A stretch of 10,833 nt of DNA from Erysipelothrix sp. UBA3383 (GTDB taxonomy: Bacteria > Bacillota_I > Bacilli_A > Erysipelotrichales > Erysipelotrichaceae), in contig DEPV01000098.1 of assembly GCA_002358955.1 (NCBI GenBank), positions 537 through 11,369 on the forward strand, written 5' to 3'. A program made the translations under genes and the position numbers. Position 1 is the stretch's first letter. Each line of letters opens with the position of its first letter. The notes under the pieces were generated by a model. That model ran no database searches, had not been told where the DNA came from, and saw only the letters and a program-made list of their open reading frames with translations. Shown here one piece after another: positions 1 through 7,097 of this stretch.

Positions 1-223
1 CTTTGGTGTGATTCCAAGTCTTATGACAACGGCTGAGTTTGTTACTAAACTTACTGCGGTATGTACGGTATGTGGAGCACCTGCAACACGAACACAACGT
101 TTGGTGGATGGTCAACCCGCATCTTATGATGATCCAATTGTATTAATTGGAGCCAGTGAAGCTTATGAGGCGCGATGTCGTCATGATCATAAGATTTTAA
201 ATAAACCACAAGTATCAAAATAA
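1..223 (+). CDS. tdk: Thymidine kinase, C-terminal end (partial at window edge)
   Basis: This is the last part of a type II thymidine kinase, which phosphorylates thymidine with ATP in cytosolic nucleoside salvage. The frame is open from base 2 (F-G-V-I-P-S) and runs off the left edge, so the P-loop half is not visible. What is visible is the family's zinc-binding lasso domain: KLTAVCTVCG (bases about 47-76), the ATRTQRL segment, and YEARC near the end. The usual fourth zinc-ligand position, three residues after the last Cys, is Asp here (C-R-H-D-H), flanked by His on both sides. The stop is TAA, and prfA begins 25 bases later with its own ribosome binding site, so the two are probably co-transcribed, as in other Bacillota. 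An in-frame GTG at base 8 is not a real start because the homology continues to its left. The family assignment is firm. Confidence 0.9.
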   Translation, partial: FGVIPSLMTTAEFVTKLTAVCTVCGAPATRTQRLVDGQPASYDDPIVLIGASEAYEARCRHDHKILNKPQVSK

Positions 224-248
224 TAGAAATTGAAATAGGAGGTGCCTT

Positions 249-1328
249 ATGGATAAGGTGATGAGAGAACGCTTAGAAGGTATGATTCGTCGTGAGGCAG
301 AAATCAACGAAGAACTTCTAAAGCCAGAAGTATTATCAGATCGTCGTTCAATGGCTGCATATGGTAAGGAATTATCAAGCATGAGTCAGAGTATTGAAGT
401 GTATCGTGATTATAAAGAGAATGAAACAATGAATGCAGAAGCAAAAGAGATGTTAGAGTCTGAAACGGATGCTGAAATTGTTGAAATGGCTCAAATGGAA
501 TATGATGAGACCAGTGAGAAATTAGAAGTGATGCATGAGGAATTGCGTATATTATTAATACCGCGTGATCCAAGTGATAACTTTGATGCGATCGTAGAGA
601 TTCGTGGAGCAGCAGGTGGGGATGAAGGTAACATCTTTGCAGGTGATTTATACCGTATGTACTCACGTTATGCTGAGAGTTTAGGGTATAAGATTGAAGT
701 GACTGAATCCAGTGAAGCAGAAGCAGGTGGATTTACGTTAATGTCATTTGTTGTTAAAGGGGATGAGGCCTTCAGACACTTTAAGTTTGAGTCGGGTGCT
801 CACCGAGTACAACGTGTACCAAAAACTGAAACTCAAGGACGCATTCATACATCAACAGCAACGGTTTTAGTACTGCCTGATGTTGAGGATGCAGGATTTG
901 AAATTGATCCTAACGACCTTGATATTGATACCATGCGTGCCTCAGGTGCGGGGGGACAACACGTTAACAAGACGGACTCTGCAGTTCGTATTGTTCACAA
1001 GCCAACAGGAATTACTGTGAAGTGTCAGGATGGACGATCACAACATGCTAACCGTGATCAGGCGATGAAACTGATCTATGCACGTGTTTATGAAGAGCAC
1101 CAACGCATTGAAGATGAGAAACGTAATGCAAGTACTAAATCATTAATTGGTAAGGGAGATCGTTCTGAGAAGATTAGAACGTATAACTACCCACAAAACC
1201 GCGTATCGGATCACCGTATTGGTTTAACCATTCAAAAATTGGATCAAATTGTTGAAGGTAAATTGAATGAAGTGGTGGATGCACTGATTGCTCAAGAGCA
1301 ACTGGACTTACTGGCACAACATGACTAA
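249..1328 (+). CDS. prfA: Peptide chain release factor 1 (RF1)
   Basis: RF1 reads UAA and UAG stop codons in the ribosomal A site and triggers peptidyl-tRNA hydrolysis. The protein has 359 residues, normal for the family. The N-terminal helical domain covers roughly residues 1-105. The stop-recognition region holds a P-x-T tripeptide (PKT, 191-193) before TQGRIHTSTATV; this is the RF1 signature, where RF2 would have SPF. The catalytic loop reads ASGAGGQHVNKTDSAVR, with GGQ at 235-237, and Gln237 is the residue PrmC methylates. The start is ATG, six bases after AGGAGG (237-242). The last 8 bases overlap prmC, the enzyme that modifies this protein, which is the usual prfA-prmC pairing. I see no missing key residue. 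Confidence 0.98.
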   Translation: MDKVMRERLEGMIRREAEINEELLKPEVLSDRRSMAAYGKELSSMSQSIEVYRDYKENETMNAEAKEMLESETDAEIVEMAQMEYDETSEKLEVMHEELRILLIPRDPSDNFDAIVEIRGAAGGDEGNIFAGDLYRMYSRYAESLGYKIEVTESSEAEAGGFTLMSFVVKGDEAFRHFKFESGAHRVQRVPKTETQGRIHTSTATVLVLPDVEDAGFEIDPNDLDIDTMRASGAGGQHVNKTDSAVRIVHKPTGITVKCQDGRSQHANRDQAMKLIYARVYEEHQRIEDEKRNASTKSLIGKGDRSEKIRTYNYPQNRVSDHRIGLTIQKLDQIVEGKLNEVVDALIAQEQLDLLAQHD

Positions 1329-2160
1329 TAAAGAATTAATGAACAAGGCCACTGCAATCCTTGAAGAACATCAGATTTATACAGGGTTTTCCCGTGTATT
1401 GATGTTGGAAATGATGCAGGAACAAGGTATGGATATGTATGCTTTAATGGATGAGGAAACAGTTCCATCATTTCATGAAGCATACCTGAAGAATGTTGAA
1501 CTTTTAAGCCAAGACATACCTCTGGGTTATGTCCTTGGGTATGAGTGGTTTTATGGTTATAAACTGAAGGTCAATGAATCGGTATTGATACCTCGAGGTG
1601 AAACTGAGGAATTGGTAGGGCATGTCCTAGCGGATATCGATGAGTACTTTGAGAAACCATTGATTGCTGATATTGCCTGTGGAAGTGGTGCGATTGGATT
1701 GGCATTATCACTGGAACTCAATCTACCTGTAGTATCAACAGATATTTCAGAAGAAGCTTTGGTTGTTGCAAAAGAGAACAATAAAACTTTAGGTGCACAA
1801 TTAGAAATCTTACAAGGGGATATGTTAGAGCCGGTATTGGACCGTAAGTTTGATGTCTTAGTCTGCAATCCACCTTACATTAAAAATACAGAACACATTC
1901 AAACATCAGTATTGAGTCATGAACCACACGTCGCACTTTTTGGAGGCGAGGATGGTTTGTACTTCTATCGTAAGGTCTTTGATAAAGCACATCTTGTTCT
2001 TAATGAAAAAGCGATGATGGCTTTTGAAATTGGATTTGATATAGGAGATGCCTTATTGGAACTTGCACAAAAGCAATTTCCATTAGCCCGTGTTGAATTG
2101 AAACAAGATATGAATGGACTTGATCGTATGCTCTTTGTATACTTTGGATTAGAAAACTAA
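1321..2160 (+). CDS. prmC: Peptide chain release factor N5-glutamine methyltransferase
   Basis: PrmC (HemK) uses S-adenosylmethionine to methylate the amide of the GGQ glutamine in release factors, which raises termination efficiency. The protein has 279 residues from this start. Residues 1-85 form the helical N-terminal domain (MTNKELMNKATAIL onward). IPRGETEELV lies at 90-99, the SAM-binding motif DIACGSGAIG at 117-126, and the catalytic NPPY that holds the target glutamine at 183-186. EIGFDIG near the C-terminus matches the family's EIGxxQ segment. The frame stays open to a TTG at 1288, but family N-termini normally begin MTxKELL, so the ATG at 1321 is preferred. No clear ribosome binding site precedes it. 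The start lies inside the end of prfA, which suggests translational coupling. A terminator follows directly. Confidence 0.96.
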   Translation: MTNKELMNKATAILEEHQIYTGFSRVLMLEMMQEQGMDMYALMDEETVPSFHEAYLKNVELLSQDIPLGYVLGYEWFYGYKLKVNESVLIPRGETEELVGHVLADIDEYFEKPLIADIACGSGAIGLALSLELNLPVVSTDISEEALVVAKENNKTLGAQLEILQGDMLEPVLDRKFDVLVCNPPYIKNTEHIQTSVLSHEPHVALFGGEDGLYFYRKVFDKAHLVLNEKAMMAFEIGFDIGDALLELAQKQFPLARVELKQDMNGLDRMLFVYFGLEN

Positions 2161-2190
2161 ACTTGGGCTAAAACTCAAGTTTTTTCTTTG
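2159..2190 (+). terminator. Intrinsic terminator after prmC
   Basis: A 9-bp stem (2159-2167 with 2174-2182, one G-U pair) encloses a 6-base loop and is followed by TTTTTCTTT. The left arm begins inside the prmC stop codon. It closes the tdk-prfA-prmC transcript. Confidence 0.85.
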
Positions 2191-2315
2191 GTTTGAGAAA
2201 GAAAGGGCTTAGATTGAAGTAGAACTTCGTGAAAGTTTTAAGATATCAATTTTTAGGTCTAGGTTCTTCTATTTTTAAAGTTATATGATAAGATATAAAC
2301 TAGAAGGAAGAAAAT
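2191..2315 (+). promoter_or_regulatory. Leader/promoter region of the tsaC-rpiB-glyA-upp operon
   Basis: About 125 A+T-rich bases without a gene separate the prmC terminator from tsaC, so the promoter for the next four genes should be here. The best -10 candidate is TATGAT at 2284-2289, with TAAGAT at 2289-2294 as an alternative. No convincing -35 box stands 16-18 bases upstream of either. A small hairpin is possible at 2216-2228 (GAAGT-AGA-ACTTC). I see no riboswitch or T-box hallmark. A ribosome binding site, AGAAGGAAG (2302-2310), precedes the ATG. Confidence 0.35.
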
Positions 2316-2921
2316 ATGGAGACAAAAAAATACAGTAAAGAAGATCAAGGGATTATTTCCCAGGAAATAAAAGCAGGAAAATTAGTTGCGATCCCAACCG
2401 ATACGGTATATGGATTGGCTGCAAGTTGTAATGATGAAGCAAATTACGCAAAACTTGTTAAGGCAAAAGGGCGACCTGAAAACAAACCGTTTCCATTGAT
2501 GGTTTCATCCTTAGAACAAATTACTGAAATTGCGGTAGTGGGTTCAAGAGAAAAGAAATTGATTGAAAAGTTTATGCCAGGGGCAGTTACTTTTGTAATG
2601 AAACGTAAGGCTGATGCGTTTGAATTTCTGGAAGGCTTTGATACCATCGGGATTCGCATGGCTGATGACTTATGGGTTCAAGATATGATTGCACAAAGTG
2701 GGAGTCCCATCTGGATGACTTCTGCCAATCGTTCAGGTGAAGCAACTGCACTGAACTCCGATATGGTCCTAGAGCAGTTGGATGGGCGTATCGATGGTGT
2801 TGTCATTGGGGAAAGTGATGGTTTATCACCATCATCAGTATTTGATTTAAGCGGTGATACCATTAAAGTATTACGCGAAGGTGAATTGAGTTTAGAAACT
2901 ATATTGGAGGAACTGAATTAA
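2316..2921 (+). CDS. tsaC: L-threonylcarbamoyladenylate synthase (TsaC/YrdC/YwlC family)
   Basis: This cytosolic enzyme makes threonylcarbamoyl-AMP from threonine, bicarbonate and ATP, the first step of t6A37 modification of ANN-decoding tRNAs. The protein has 201 residues, so it is the single-domain TsaC/YrdC form; the Sua5 form carries an extra C-terminal domain and is about 340 residues. Visible motifs are IPTDTVYGL (26-34), KAKGRP (49-54) with the conserved Lys and Arg, IGIRMAD (111-117), TSANRSGE (135-142), and PSSVFDLSG (172-180) in place of the common PSTIVD. Its TAA stop shares one base with the rpiB ATG (TAATG), so it leads a compact operon. In Bacillus this position is held by ywlC, with the protein-arginine phosphatase ywlE before rpiB. 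No such gene is present here. Confidence 0.93.
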   Translation: METKKYSKEDQGIISQEIKAGKLVAIPTDTVYGLAASCNDEANYAKLVKAKGRPENKPFPLMVSSLEQITEIAVVGSREKKLIEKFMPGAVTFVMKRKADAFEFLEGFDTIGIRMADDLWVQDMIAQSGSPIWMTSANRSGEATALNSDMVLEQLDGRIDGVVIGESDGLSPSSVFDLSGDTIKVLREGELSLETILEELN

Positions 2922-3373
2922 TGAAAATAGCAATTTCTTATGATCATGGTGCTTTTGATATTAAAGATATTATTATCAAGACCATTGAAGATTTAGGTCA
3001 TGAAGTAACAAACTTTGGACCTGATAATGATGATAGTGTTGATTATCCAGATTTTATTTATCCTTGTGCAAAGGCAGTAGCCAATGATGAATACGATTTA
3101 GGCATTATCATGTGTGGTTCAGGCATTGGAGCTTCAATTGTTGCGAACAAAGTTCGTGGCATCCGTTGTGCATTGGTAACTTCAGTGGAAGTTGCATCAT
3201 TAACACGCGAGCATAACAACTCAAATATATTAGCACTGGGGGCTCGTACTACAGACCTACAGACCAATATTGAAATTGTTAAGGCATGGTTGAGTACACC
3301 ATTTAGTGATGATGAAAGACATATTAAACGAATTAATAAAATTAGTGATGTTGAAAACCTGGAGGAGCGATAA
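2921..3373 (+). CDS. rpiB: Ribose-5-phosphate isomerase B
   Basis: RpiB interconverts ribose 5-phosphate and ribulose 5-phosphate in the non-oxidative pentose phosphate pathway, supplying ribose for PRPP. The protein has 150 residues, normal for RpiB. Family residues visible are Asp8-His9-Gly10 near the N-terminus, the CGSGIG loop at 65-70 with the catalytic Cys65, and TREHNNSN at 95-102 with His98. LacA/LacB galactose-6-phosphate isomerase subunits share this fold, but the CGSGIG motif, the single gene and the neighbours favour RpiB. The start codon overlaps the tsaC stop by one base, and GGAGG (2906-2910) inside tsaC serves it. It ends immediately before the glyA ATG. PRPP made from its product would feed upp in the same operon and hpt further on. 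Confidence 0.93.
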   Translation: MKIAISYDHGAFDIKDIIIKTIEDLGHEVTNFGPDNDDSVDYPDFIYPCAKAVANDEYDLGIIMCGSGIGASIVANKVRGIRCALVTSVEVASLTREHNNSNILALGARTTDLQTNIEIVKAWLSTPFSDDERHIKRINKISDVENLEER

Positions 3374-4606
3374 ATGATTAAAGATCTTGAAGTATTTAAA
3401 GCGATTGATTTAGAGGAACAAAGACAGTTAGAGCACATTGAACTGATTGCATCAGAAAACTATGTCTCAAATGCAGTTTTAGAAGCAACAGGAAGTATCT
3501 TAACGAATAAATATGCGGAAGGGTATCCTGGACGCAGATACTATGGGGGATGTGAATATGTTGATATCATTGAAACATTAGCCATCGATCGTTTAAAAGA
3601 AATATTTGGGGCAGAACATGCGAATGTTCAACCTCACTCAGGATCACAAGCAAACATGTCAGTTTACATGACAATTTTAGAACATGGTGATTCCGTATTG
3701 GGAATGGACTTGAATGCAGGGGGTCACTTGACTCATGGGCACTCATTGAACTTCTCAGGAATCAACTATACATTCCATGCTTATGGTGTGGATCCACATA
3801 CCGAAGAAATTGATTATGAAGATGTTCTTAAAAGAGCATTGGAAGTGAAACCAAAGTTAATTGTTGCCGGTGCGTCAGCTTATGCTAAGGCTATTGATTT
3901 TGAAAAATTCAGAGCAATTGCGGATGAAGTTGGAGCTTACTTAATGGTAGATATGGCTCATATTGCAGGATTAATTGCTGCAGGACTTCACCAAAACCCA
4001 GTTCCATATGCAGATTTTGTTACATCAACAACTCATAAAACAATGCGTGGACCTCGCGGTGGTATTGTGCTGTGTAAAAAAGAGTATGCTGCTAAATTAG
4101 ATCGCTCTGTATTCCCTGGAATGCAAGGTGGACCTTTAATGCATGTTATTGCAGGTAAGGCGATTTGCTTTAATGAAGCATTGCAAGATGAATTTGTAGA
4201 CTATCAAACACAAGTGGTTCACAATGCGAAAGTATTGGCGAATACCTTAATGGACTTAGGATACCGTTTAGTAAGTAATGGTACCGATAACCATTTAGTT
4301 CTGGTTGATATTAAGAATTCAATTGGCTTAACTGGTGCACATGCAGAAATCATTCTTGATAAAGTGGGGATTACTTCAAATAAGAACTCCATTCCATTTG
4401 ATAAAGAACGTCCTGCAGTAACATCAGGGATTCGTCTTGGATCTCCTGCGATGACATCAAGAGGGTTCAAAGAAGATGACTTTGTTAAAGTTGCACATTG
4501 GATTCATAATGCGCTAACACATTATGAAGACGAAGTGGCACTTGCTACAATTCGTAAAGAGGTTACTGAATTTACATCTCAGTTTCCTGTGAGAGGAGAA
4601 CGTTAA
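3374..4606 (+). CDS. glyA: Serine hydroxymethyltransferase
   Basis: GlyA is a PLP enzyme that converts serine plus tetrahydrofolate to glycine plus 5,10-methylene-tetrahydrofolate, the main one-carbon entry point for thymidylate and purine synthesis. The protein has 410 residues, typical for bacterial SHMT. Visible motifs are LIASENYVS (24-32), NKYAEGYPGRRYYGG (45-59), QPHSGSQAN (86-94), VDMAHIAGL (192-200) with the PLP-interacting Asp193 and His196, and TSTTHKTMRGPRGG (217-230) with Lys222 as the Schiff-base lysine. The start is zero bases from the rpiB stop, with a GGAGGAG site at 3361-3367. The TAA shares one base with the upp ATG. The glyA-upp order is standard in Bacillota. Confidence 0.98.
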   Translation: MIKDLEVFKAIDLEEQRQLEHIELIASENYVSNAVLEATGSILTNKYAEGYPGRRYYGGCEYVDIIETLAIDRLKEIFGAEHANVQPHSGSQANMSVYMTILEHGDSVLGMDLNAGGHLTHGHSLNFSGINYTFHAYGVDPHTEEIDYEDVLKRALEVKPKLIVAGASAYAKAIDFEKFRAIADEVGAYLMVDMAHIAGLIAAGLHQNPVPYADFVTSTTHKTMRGPRGGIVLCKKEYAAKLDRSVFPGMQGGPLMHVIAGKAICFNEALQDEFVDYQTQVVHNAKVLANTLMDLGYRLVSNGTDNHLVLVDIKNSIGLTGAHAEIILDKVGITSNKNSIPFDKERPAVTSGIRLGSPAMTSRGFKEDDFVKVAHWIHNALTHYEDEVALATIRKEVTEFTSQFPVRGER

Positions 4607-5226
4607 TGATTACAGTTTTAAACCATCCCTTAATTACTCATAAATTAACAATTATGCGTAAAGTGGATACCAATACAAAGAATTTTAGACAAAACCTGGA
4701 TGAGATTGCAGGTCTGATGGCTTATGAAATCACACGTGATTTAAAGCTAGACCCAATTACCATTCAAACACCTGTTGTTGAATATGATACATTTGAATTG
4801 AATAAAGATATTGTTCTAGTTCCTATCATCCGTGCCGGATTGGGAATGGTTGATGGTATCTTAGAATTGATTCCAAATGCTAAAGTAGGTCATGTGGGTG
4901 TTTATCGTGATGAGGAAACATTACAACCGCATGAATACTTTGCTAAGTTTCCAGAAAACTTAGAAGATGCAGAAGTGCTTGTTTTAGACCCAATGCTTGC
5001 TACTGGTGGTAGTGCTGAGGCAGCAATTGAAATGGTTAAAAAACGCGGTGCTAAAAACATCAAATTAGTATGTCTAGTAGGAGCACCAGAAGGTGTTGAG
5101 CTGGTACAAGAAAAACATCCTGATGTGGATATTTTCTTAGCGGCTTTAGACTCACATTTAAACGAAAATGGTTACATCGTTCCAGGACTTGGGGATGCTG
5201 GAGACCGTATTTTCGGGACTAAATAA
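4606..5226 (+). CDS. upp: Uracil phosphoribosyltransferase
   Basis: Upp joins uracil to PRPP to make UMP in pyrimidine salvage. The protein has 206 residues; the family norm is about 208-209. Visible motifs are VPIIRAGLGMVDG (72-84), the PRPP-binding loop VLDPMLATGGS (126-136), and the uracil-binding segment GYIVPGLGDAGDR (189-201) near the C-terminus. The ATG overlaps the glyA TAA by one base, and GAGAGGAG in the end of glyA acts as ribosome binding site. A strong terminator follows the stop, ending the operon. In many bacilli the ATP synthase operon follows upp; here cutC follows. Confidence 0.97.
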   Translation: MITVLNHPLITHKLTIMRKVDTNTKNFRQNLDEIAGLMAYEITRDLKLDPITIQTPVVEYDTFELNKDIVLVPIIRAGLGMVDGILELIPNAKVGHVGVYRDEETLQPHEYFAKFPENLEDAEVLVLDPMLATGGSAEAAIEMVKKRGAKNIKLVCLVGAPEGVELVQEKHPDVDIFLAALDSHLNENGYIVPGLGDAGDRIFGTK

Positions 5227-5231
5227 AACTT

Positions 5232-5256
5232 AAAACCAGCTTTGTGCTGGTTTTTT
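5232..5256 (+). terminator. Intrinsic terminator after upp
   Basis: A perfect 9-bp stem (5232-5240 with 5246-5254, core CCAGC/GCTGG) with a 5-base loop ends in six T residues. It lies just after upp. Too little room remains before cutC for a full promoter, so some read-through into cutC is likely. Confidence 0.92.
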
Positions 5257-5269
5257 GATAGCTTATCCT

Positions 5270-5277
5270 AAAGGAGG
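5270..5277 (+). promoter_or_regulatory. Ribosome binding site fixing the cutC start
   Basis: AAAGGAGG stands four bases before the ATG at 5282. This favours that ATG over the in-frame TTG at 5255, which lies inside the upp terminator. Confidence 0.85.
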
Positions 5278-5281
5278 ATCT

Positions 5282-6016
5282 ATGAAAACAATTGTAGAAG
5301 TATGTGCTGGTAGTGTTCAGGATTGCATAATTGCAGAAAAACTTGGTGCTGATCGTATTGAATTGAATAATGGATTGCATTTGGGTGGTTTAACGCCGAG
5401 TTATGCTACTTTAATCTTGAGTCGAAGACACACTACACTCCCCATTATATCCATGGTAAGACCACGAGGTGGTGGCTTTCATTACAGTCCTATTGAAGTA
5501 GAGACCATGTTTTTGGATGCTCAGCAATTGCTTGAATTTGGCTGTGATGGCTTAGCATTTGGTTTCTTAACACAAGATGGATTGATTGATTTTGACTTAA
5601 CGCAGAAGATGGTGAACTTGTGTCATCACTTTCAGTCAGAAGCGGTATTTCATCGTGCCTTTGATGTGCTTGAAGATCCCTATCGTGCCATAGAAGGTTT
5701 AATTGCATGTGGGGTGGACCGTATTTTAACATCAGGACTTCATAATACTGCGATTGAGGGCACTGATTTACTAAAGGATTTAAATGATCAATATGGGGAT
5801 CGGATTGAACTTTTATTGGGTAGTGGTCTTAATTCAAACAATGTTAAGTCACTGATCGATCAAACCGGTGTCAATCAGGTTCATGGATCCTTTAAACAGT
5901 GGTATAAAGATCCAACGACTCAAAGTGACAAGGTCAGTTACAGTTACAGTGACAATGGCGATTATGATGGTGTTGGTGAATCTGTTTTAAAAGCTTTTTT
6001 AGAAGAAGTAAGGTAA
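5282..6016 (+). CDS. cutC: CutC family protein (putative copper homeostasis, TIM barrel)
   Basis: This is a 244-residue CutC-family protein, about the usual length (about 248 in E. coli). The family is a cytosolic TIM barrel historically linked to copper tolerance. Its molecular activity is not settled, so the name says little about function. Visible family segments are VEVCAGSVQDC close to the N-terminus, GADRIELNNGLHLGGLTPS, MVRPRGGGFHYS, AFGFLTQDG, FHRAFDVLEDP, RILTSGLH and LLLGSGLN in barrel-strand order, then the terminal VHGSFK. The start is chosen by the AAAGGAGG site. The gene sits between two terminators with no obvious promoter of its own, so it may depend on read-through from upp. 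No copper-sensing operator or copper ATPase gene is nearby. Confidence 0.92.
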   Translation: MKTIVEVCAGSVQDCIIAEKLGADRIELNNGLHLGGLTPSYATLILSRRHTTLPIISMVRPRGGGFHYSPIEVETMFLDAQQLLEFGCDGLAFGFLTQDGLIDFDLTQKMVNLCHHFQSEAVFHRAFDVLEDPYRAIEGLIACGVDRILTSGLHNTAIEGTDLLKDLNDQYGDRIELLLGSGLNSNNVKSLIDQTGVNQVHGSFKQWYKDPTTQSDKVSYSYSDNGDYDGVGESVLKAFLEEVR

Positions 6017-6018
6017 AG

Positions 6019-6053
6019 AAAAGGTGTCGAACGTTTTGGTTTCGACACCTTTT
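6019..6053. terminator. Bidirectional intrinsic terminator between cutC and the oxidoreductase gene
   Basis: A perfect 13-bp inverted repeat (6019-6031 with 6041-6053, core GGTGTCGAA/TTCGACACC) has a 9-base loop. Reading rightward it ends in a T run after cutC. Reading leftward it also ends in TTTTCTTTA, one base beyond the stop of the convergent gene. It can serve both transcripts. Confidence 0.93.
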
Positions 6054-6054
6054 A

Positions 6055-6951
6055 TTATGATTTTGGACTTAAGAAATCTTCAATGATTTCATGGGTTAAA
6101 ATTGCCTTTTGATTGCATGATTGATCATTGGAGTAGATGCGTTTGATAAAGTCATCAATCATCTGTGGGAAGCCTCGTTTACTGAGTGTAGGTTCCCAAT
6201 CGGAGAAGCTTTCGATGCTTAAATCTGTATCTTTATGAACAAGCATTTGGTTCATATCTTCAACAATGTAATGACCCTGTGGAGACATGACTTCAAAAGT
6301 TTCCTTACGACTTCCAGATTGCATATTCATATAAGCCAGTAAGGTTGTAATGGCTGTGTTAATCGTTAATGTTGCACTGATGATGTGGTCATTATCATCA
6401 AGATGAAGTTGTGTTTTATAGTTAATAACAGGATCATCAAGAAGATAAAGCGCTGTATCGACAACATGAATCATCATGTCATACAATGCGAAACGTTTAT
6501 TTTGTAGGGCTTCAGTACGATTCTTACGTACAACAATCATGGATTTCTGCGGCACTGCTTTGATTTTTTGTGTGAGTGGTGCATAACGTCTGTTAAATCC
6601 AGTCATTAGGATCAGTCCTAAATCATTGGCTAATTGTAATAGTTCATAGGTTTCTAAGATGTCATCACTGATGGGTTTATCCACAAAGACGTGCAAACCT
6701 TTTGAGAGGCACTCTTTAATAAACTCATAGTGAGTATGTGTGGGTGTATGAATCATAACTGCAGTAATGCCTGATGCAAAGAATGCTTCCTTATCATCAA
6801 ATGTGTACTGAAAGCCATGACGAATCTTAAGGTCTTCTAGTTTTGTTTTATTGCTTGAGTAAAGATGCCATTGTACATCTTGATGTTGTGAGATTACCGG
6901 TAAGTATGCTTTAGAAAAGATATTACCCAATCCCATGATTCCGATTTTCAT
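6055..6951 (-). CDS. Gfo/Idh/MocA family oxidoreductase, substrate unknown
   Basis: This is a 298-residue NAD(P)-dependent oxidoreductase of the glucose-fructose oxidoreductase / inositol dehydrogenase / MocA superfamily. Members usually oxidise or reduce hydroxyl groups of sugars, inositols or related compounds. The N-terminal Rossmann fold shows GIMGLGNIF (4-12). VFVDKPISDD (88-97) carries the family's E/D-K-P motif with Lys92, and GFNRRYAP (118-125) follows. DMMIHVVD (158-165) matches the D-x-x-x-H-x-x-D catalytic pattern. The C-terminal half is the predicted alpha/beta domain. A strong GGGGGA site lies six bases before the ATG (at 6958-6963 on the plus strand). It is the only leftward gene and has its own terminator. 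No sugar transporter or kinase is adjacent, so the substrate cannot be named. Confidence 0.88.
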   Translation of the reverse strand: MKIGIMGLGNIFSKAYLPVISQHQDVQWHLYSSNKTKLEDLKIRHGFQYTFDDKEAFFASGITAVMIHTPTHTHYEFIKECLSKGLHVFVDKPISDDILETYELLQLANDLGLILMTGFNRRYAPLTQKIKAVPQKSMIVVRKNRTEALQNKRFALYDMMIHVVDTALYLLDDPVINYKTQLHLDDNDHIISATLTINTAITTLLAYMNMQSGSRKETFEVMSPQGHYIVEDMNQMLVHKDTDLSIESFSDWEPTLSKRGFPQMIDDFIKRIYSNDQSCNQKAILTHEIIEDFLSPKS

Positions 6952-6975
6952 AAGAAATCCCCCTTTGTTTTCTGT

Positions 6976-6984
6976 ATCATATCA
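6976..6984 (-). promoter_or_regulatory. Candidate extended -10 promoter for the oxidoreductase gene
   Basis: On the minus strand the sequence reads TGATATGAT, an extended -10 (TGn plus TATGAT), about 25 bases before the start codon. No good -35 box is visible, which extended -10 promoters can tolerate. It would give a short leader holding the ribosome binding site. Confidence 0.4.
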
Positions 6985-7000
6985 TGATTTATACTGATAT
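6979..7000. repeat. Inverted repeat ATATCA-N10-TGATAT, possible operator
   Basis: Perfect 6-base arms flank 10 bases and overlap the candidate -10 of the leftward gene. The left arm also overlaps the palindrome ATCATGAT (6981-6988). Arms this short and A+T-rich occur by chance, so operator function is only a possibility. Confidence 0.25.
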
Positions 7001-7068
7001 AGCTCTTAGAAACCCACTCTTTAAACAATATTTTCACATAAGATTCGTTTTTCTAAGATTATTACTTG

Positions 7069-7097
7069 TGGAAAAATTCGATTTTATTTGTTATAGT
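7069..7097 (+). promoter_or_regulatory. Candidate promoter for the DUF1146-mbl transcript
   Basis: TGGAAA (7069-7074) is spaced 17 bases from TATAGT (7092-7097), which is preceded by TGT to make an extended -10. The first gene starts at 7116 with an AGGTGA ribosome binding site between. It fits the divergent arrangement with the leftward gene. Confidence 0.5.

Noticed and set aside
304..666. Open frame of 120 codons on the minus strand
   Set aside because: It is antisense to the N-terminal half of prfA, with an odd His/Leu/Ser-rich composition typical of a reverse-frame shadow.
2191..2315. Possible riboswitch or T-box in the tsaC leader
   Set aside because: No anti-terminator/terminator pair, T-box sequence or known aptamer core is visible. 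The only terminator lies before it and belongs to prmC.
2921..3373. Galactose-6-phosphate isomerase subunit (LacA/LacB) instead of RpiB
   Set aside because: There is a single gene with the CGSGIG catalytic loop in a housekeeping operon. Lac isomerases come as LacAB pairs in tagatose operons.
3058..3438. Open frame of 126 codons on the minus strand
   Set aside because: It crosses the rpiB/glyA junction antisense to two certain genes and lacks any start signal.
7067..7075. DnaA-box-like TGTGGAAAA (8 of 9 on the opposite strand)
   Set aside because: It is a single isolated site with no cluster, no dnaA or dnaN, and it overlaps a likely promoter. It does not indicate an origin.
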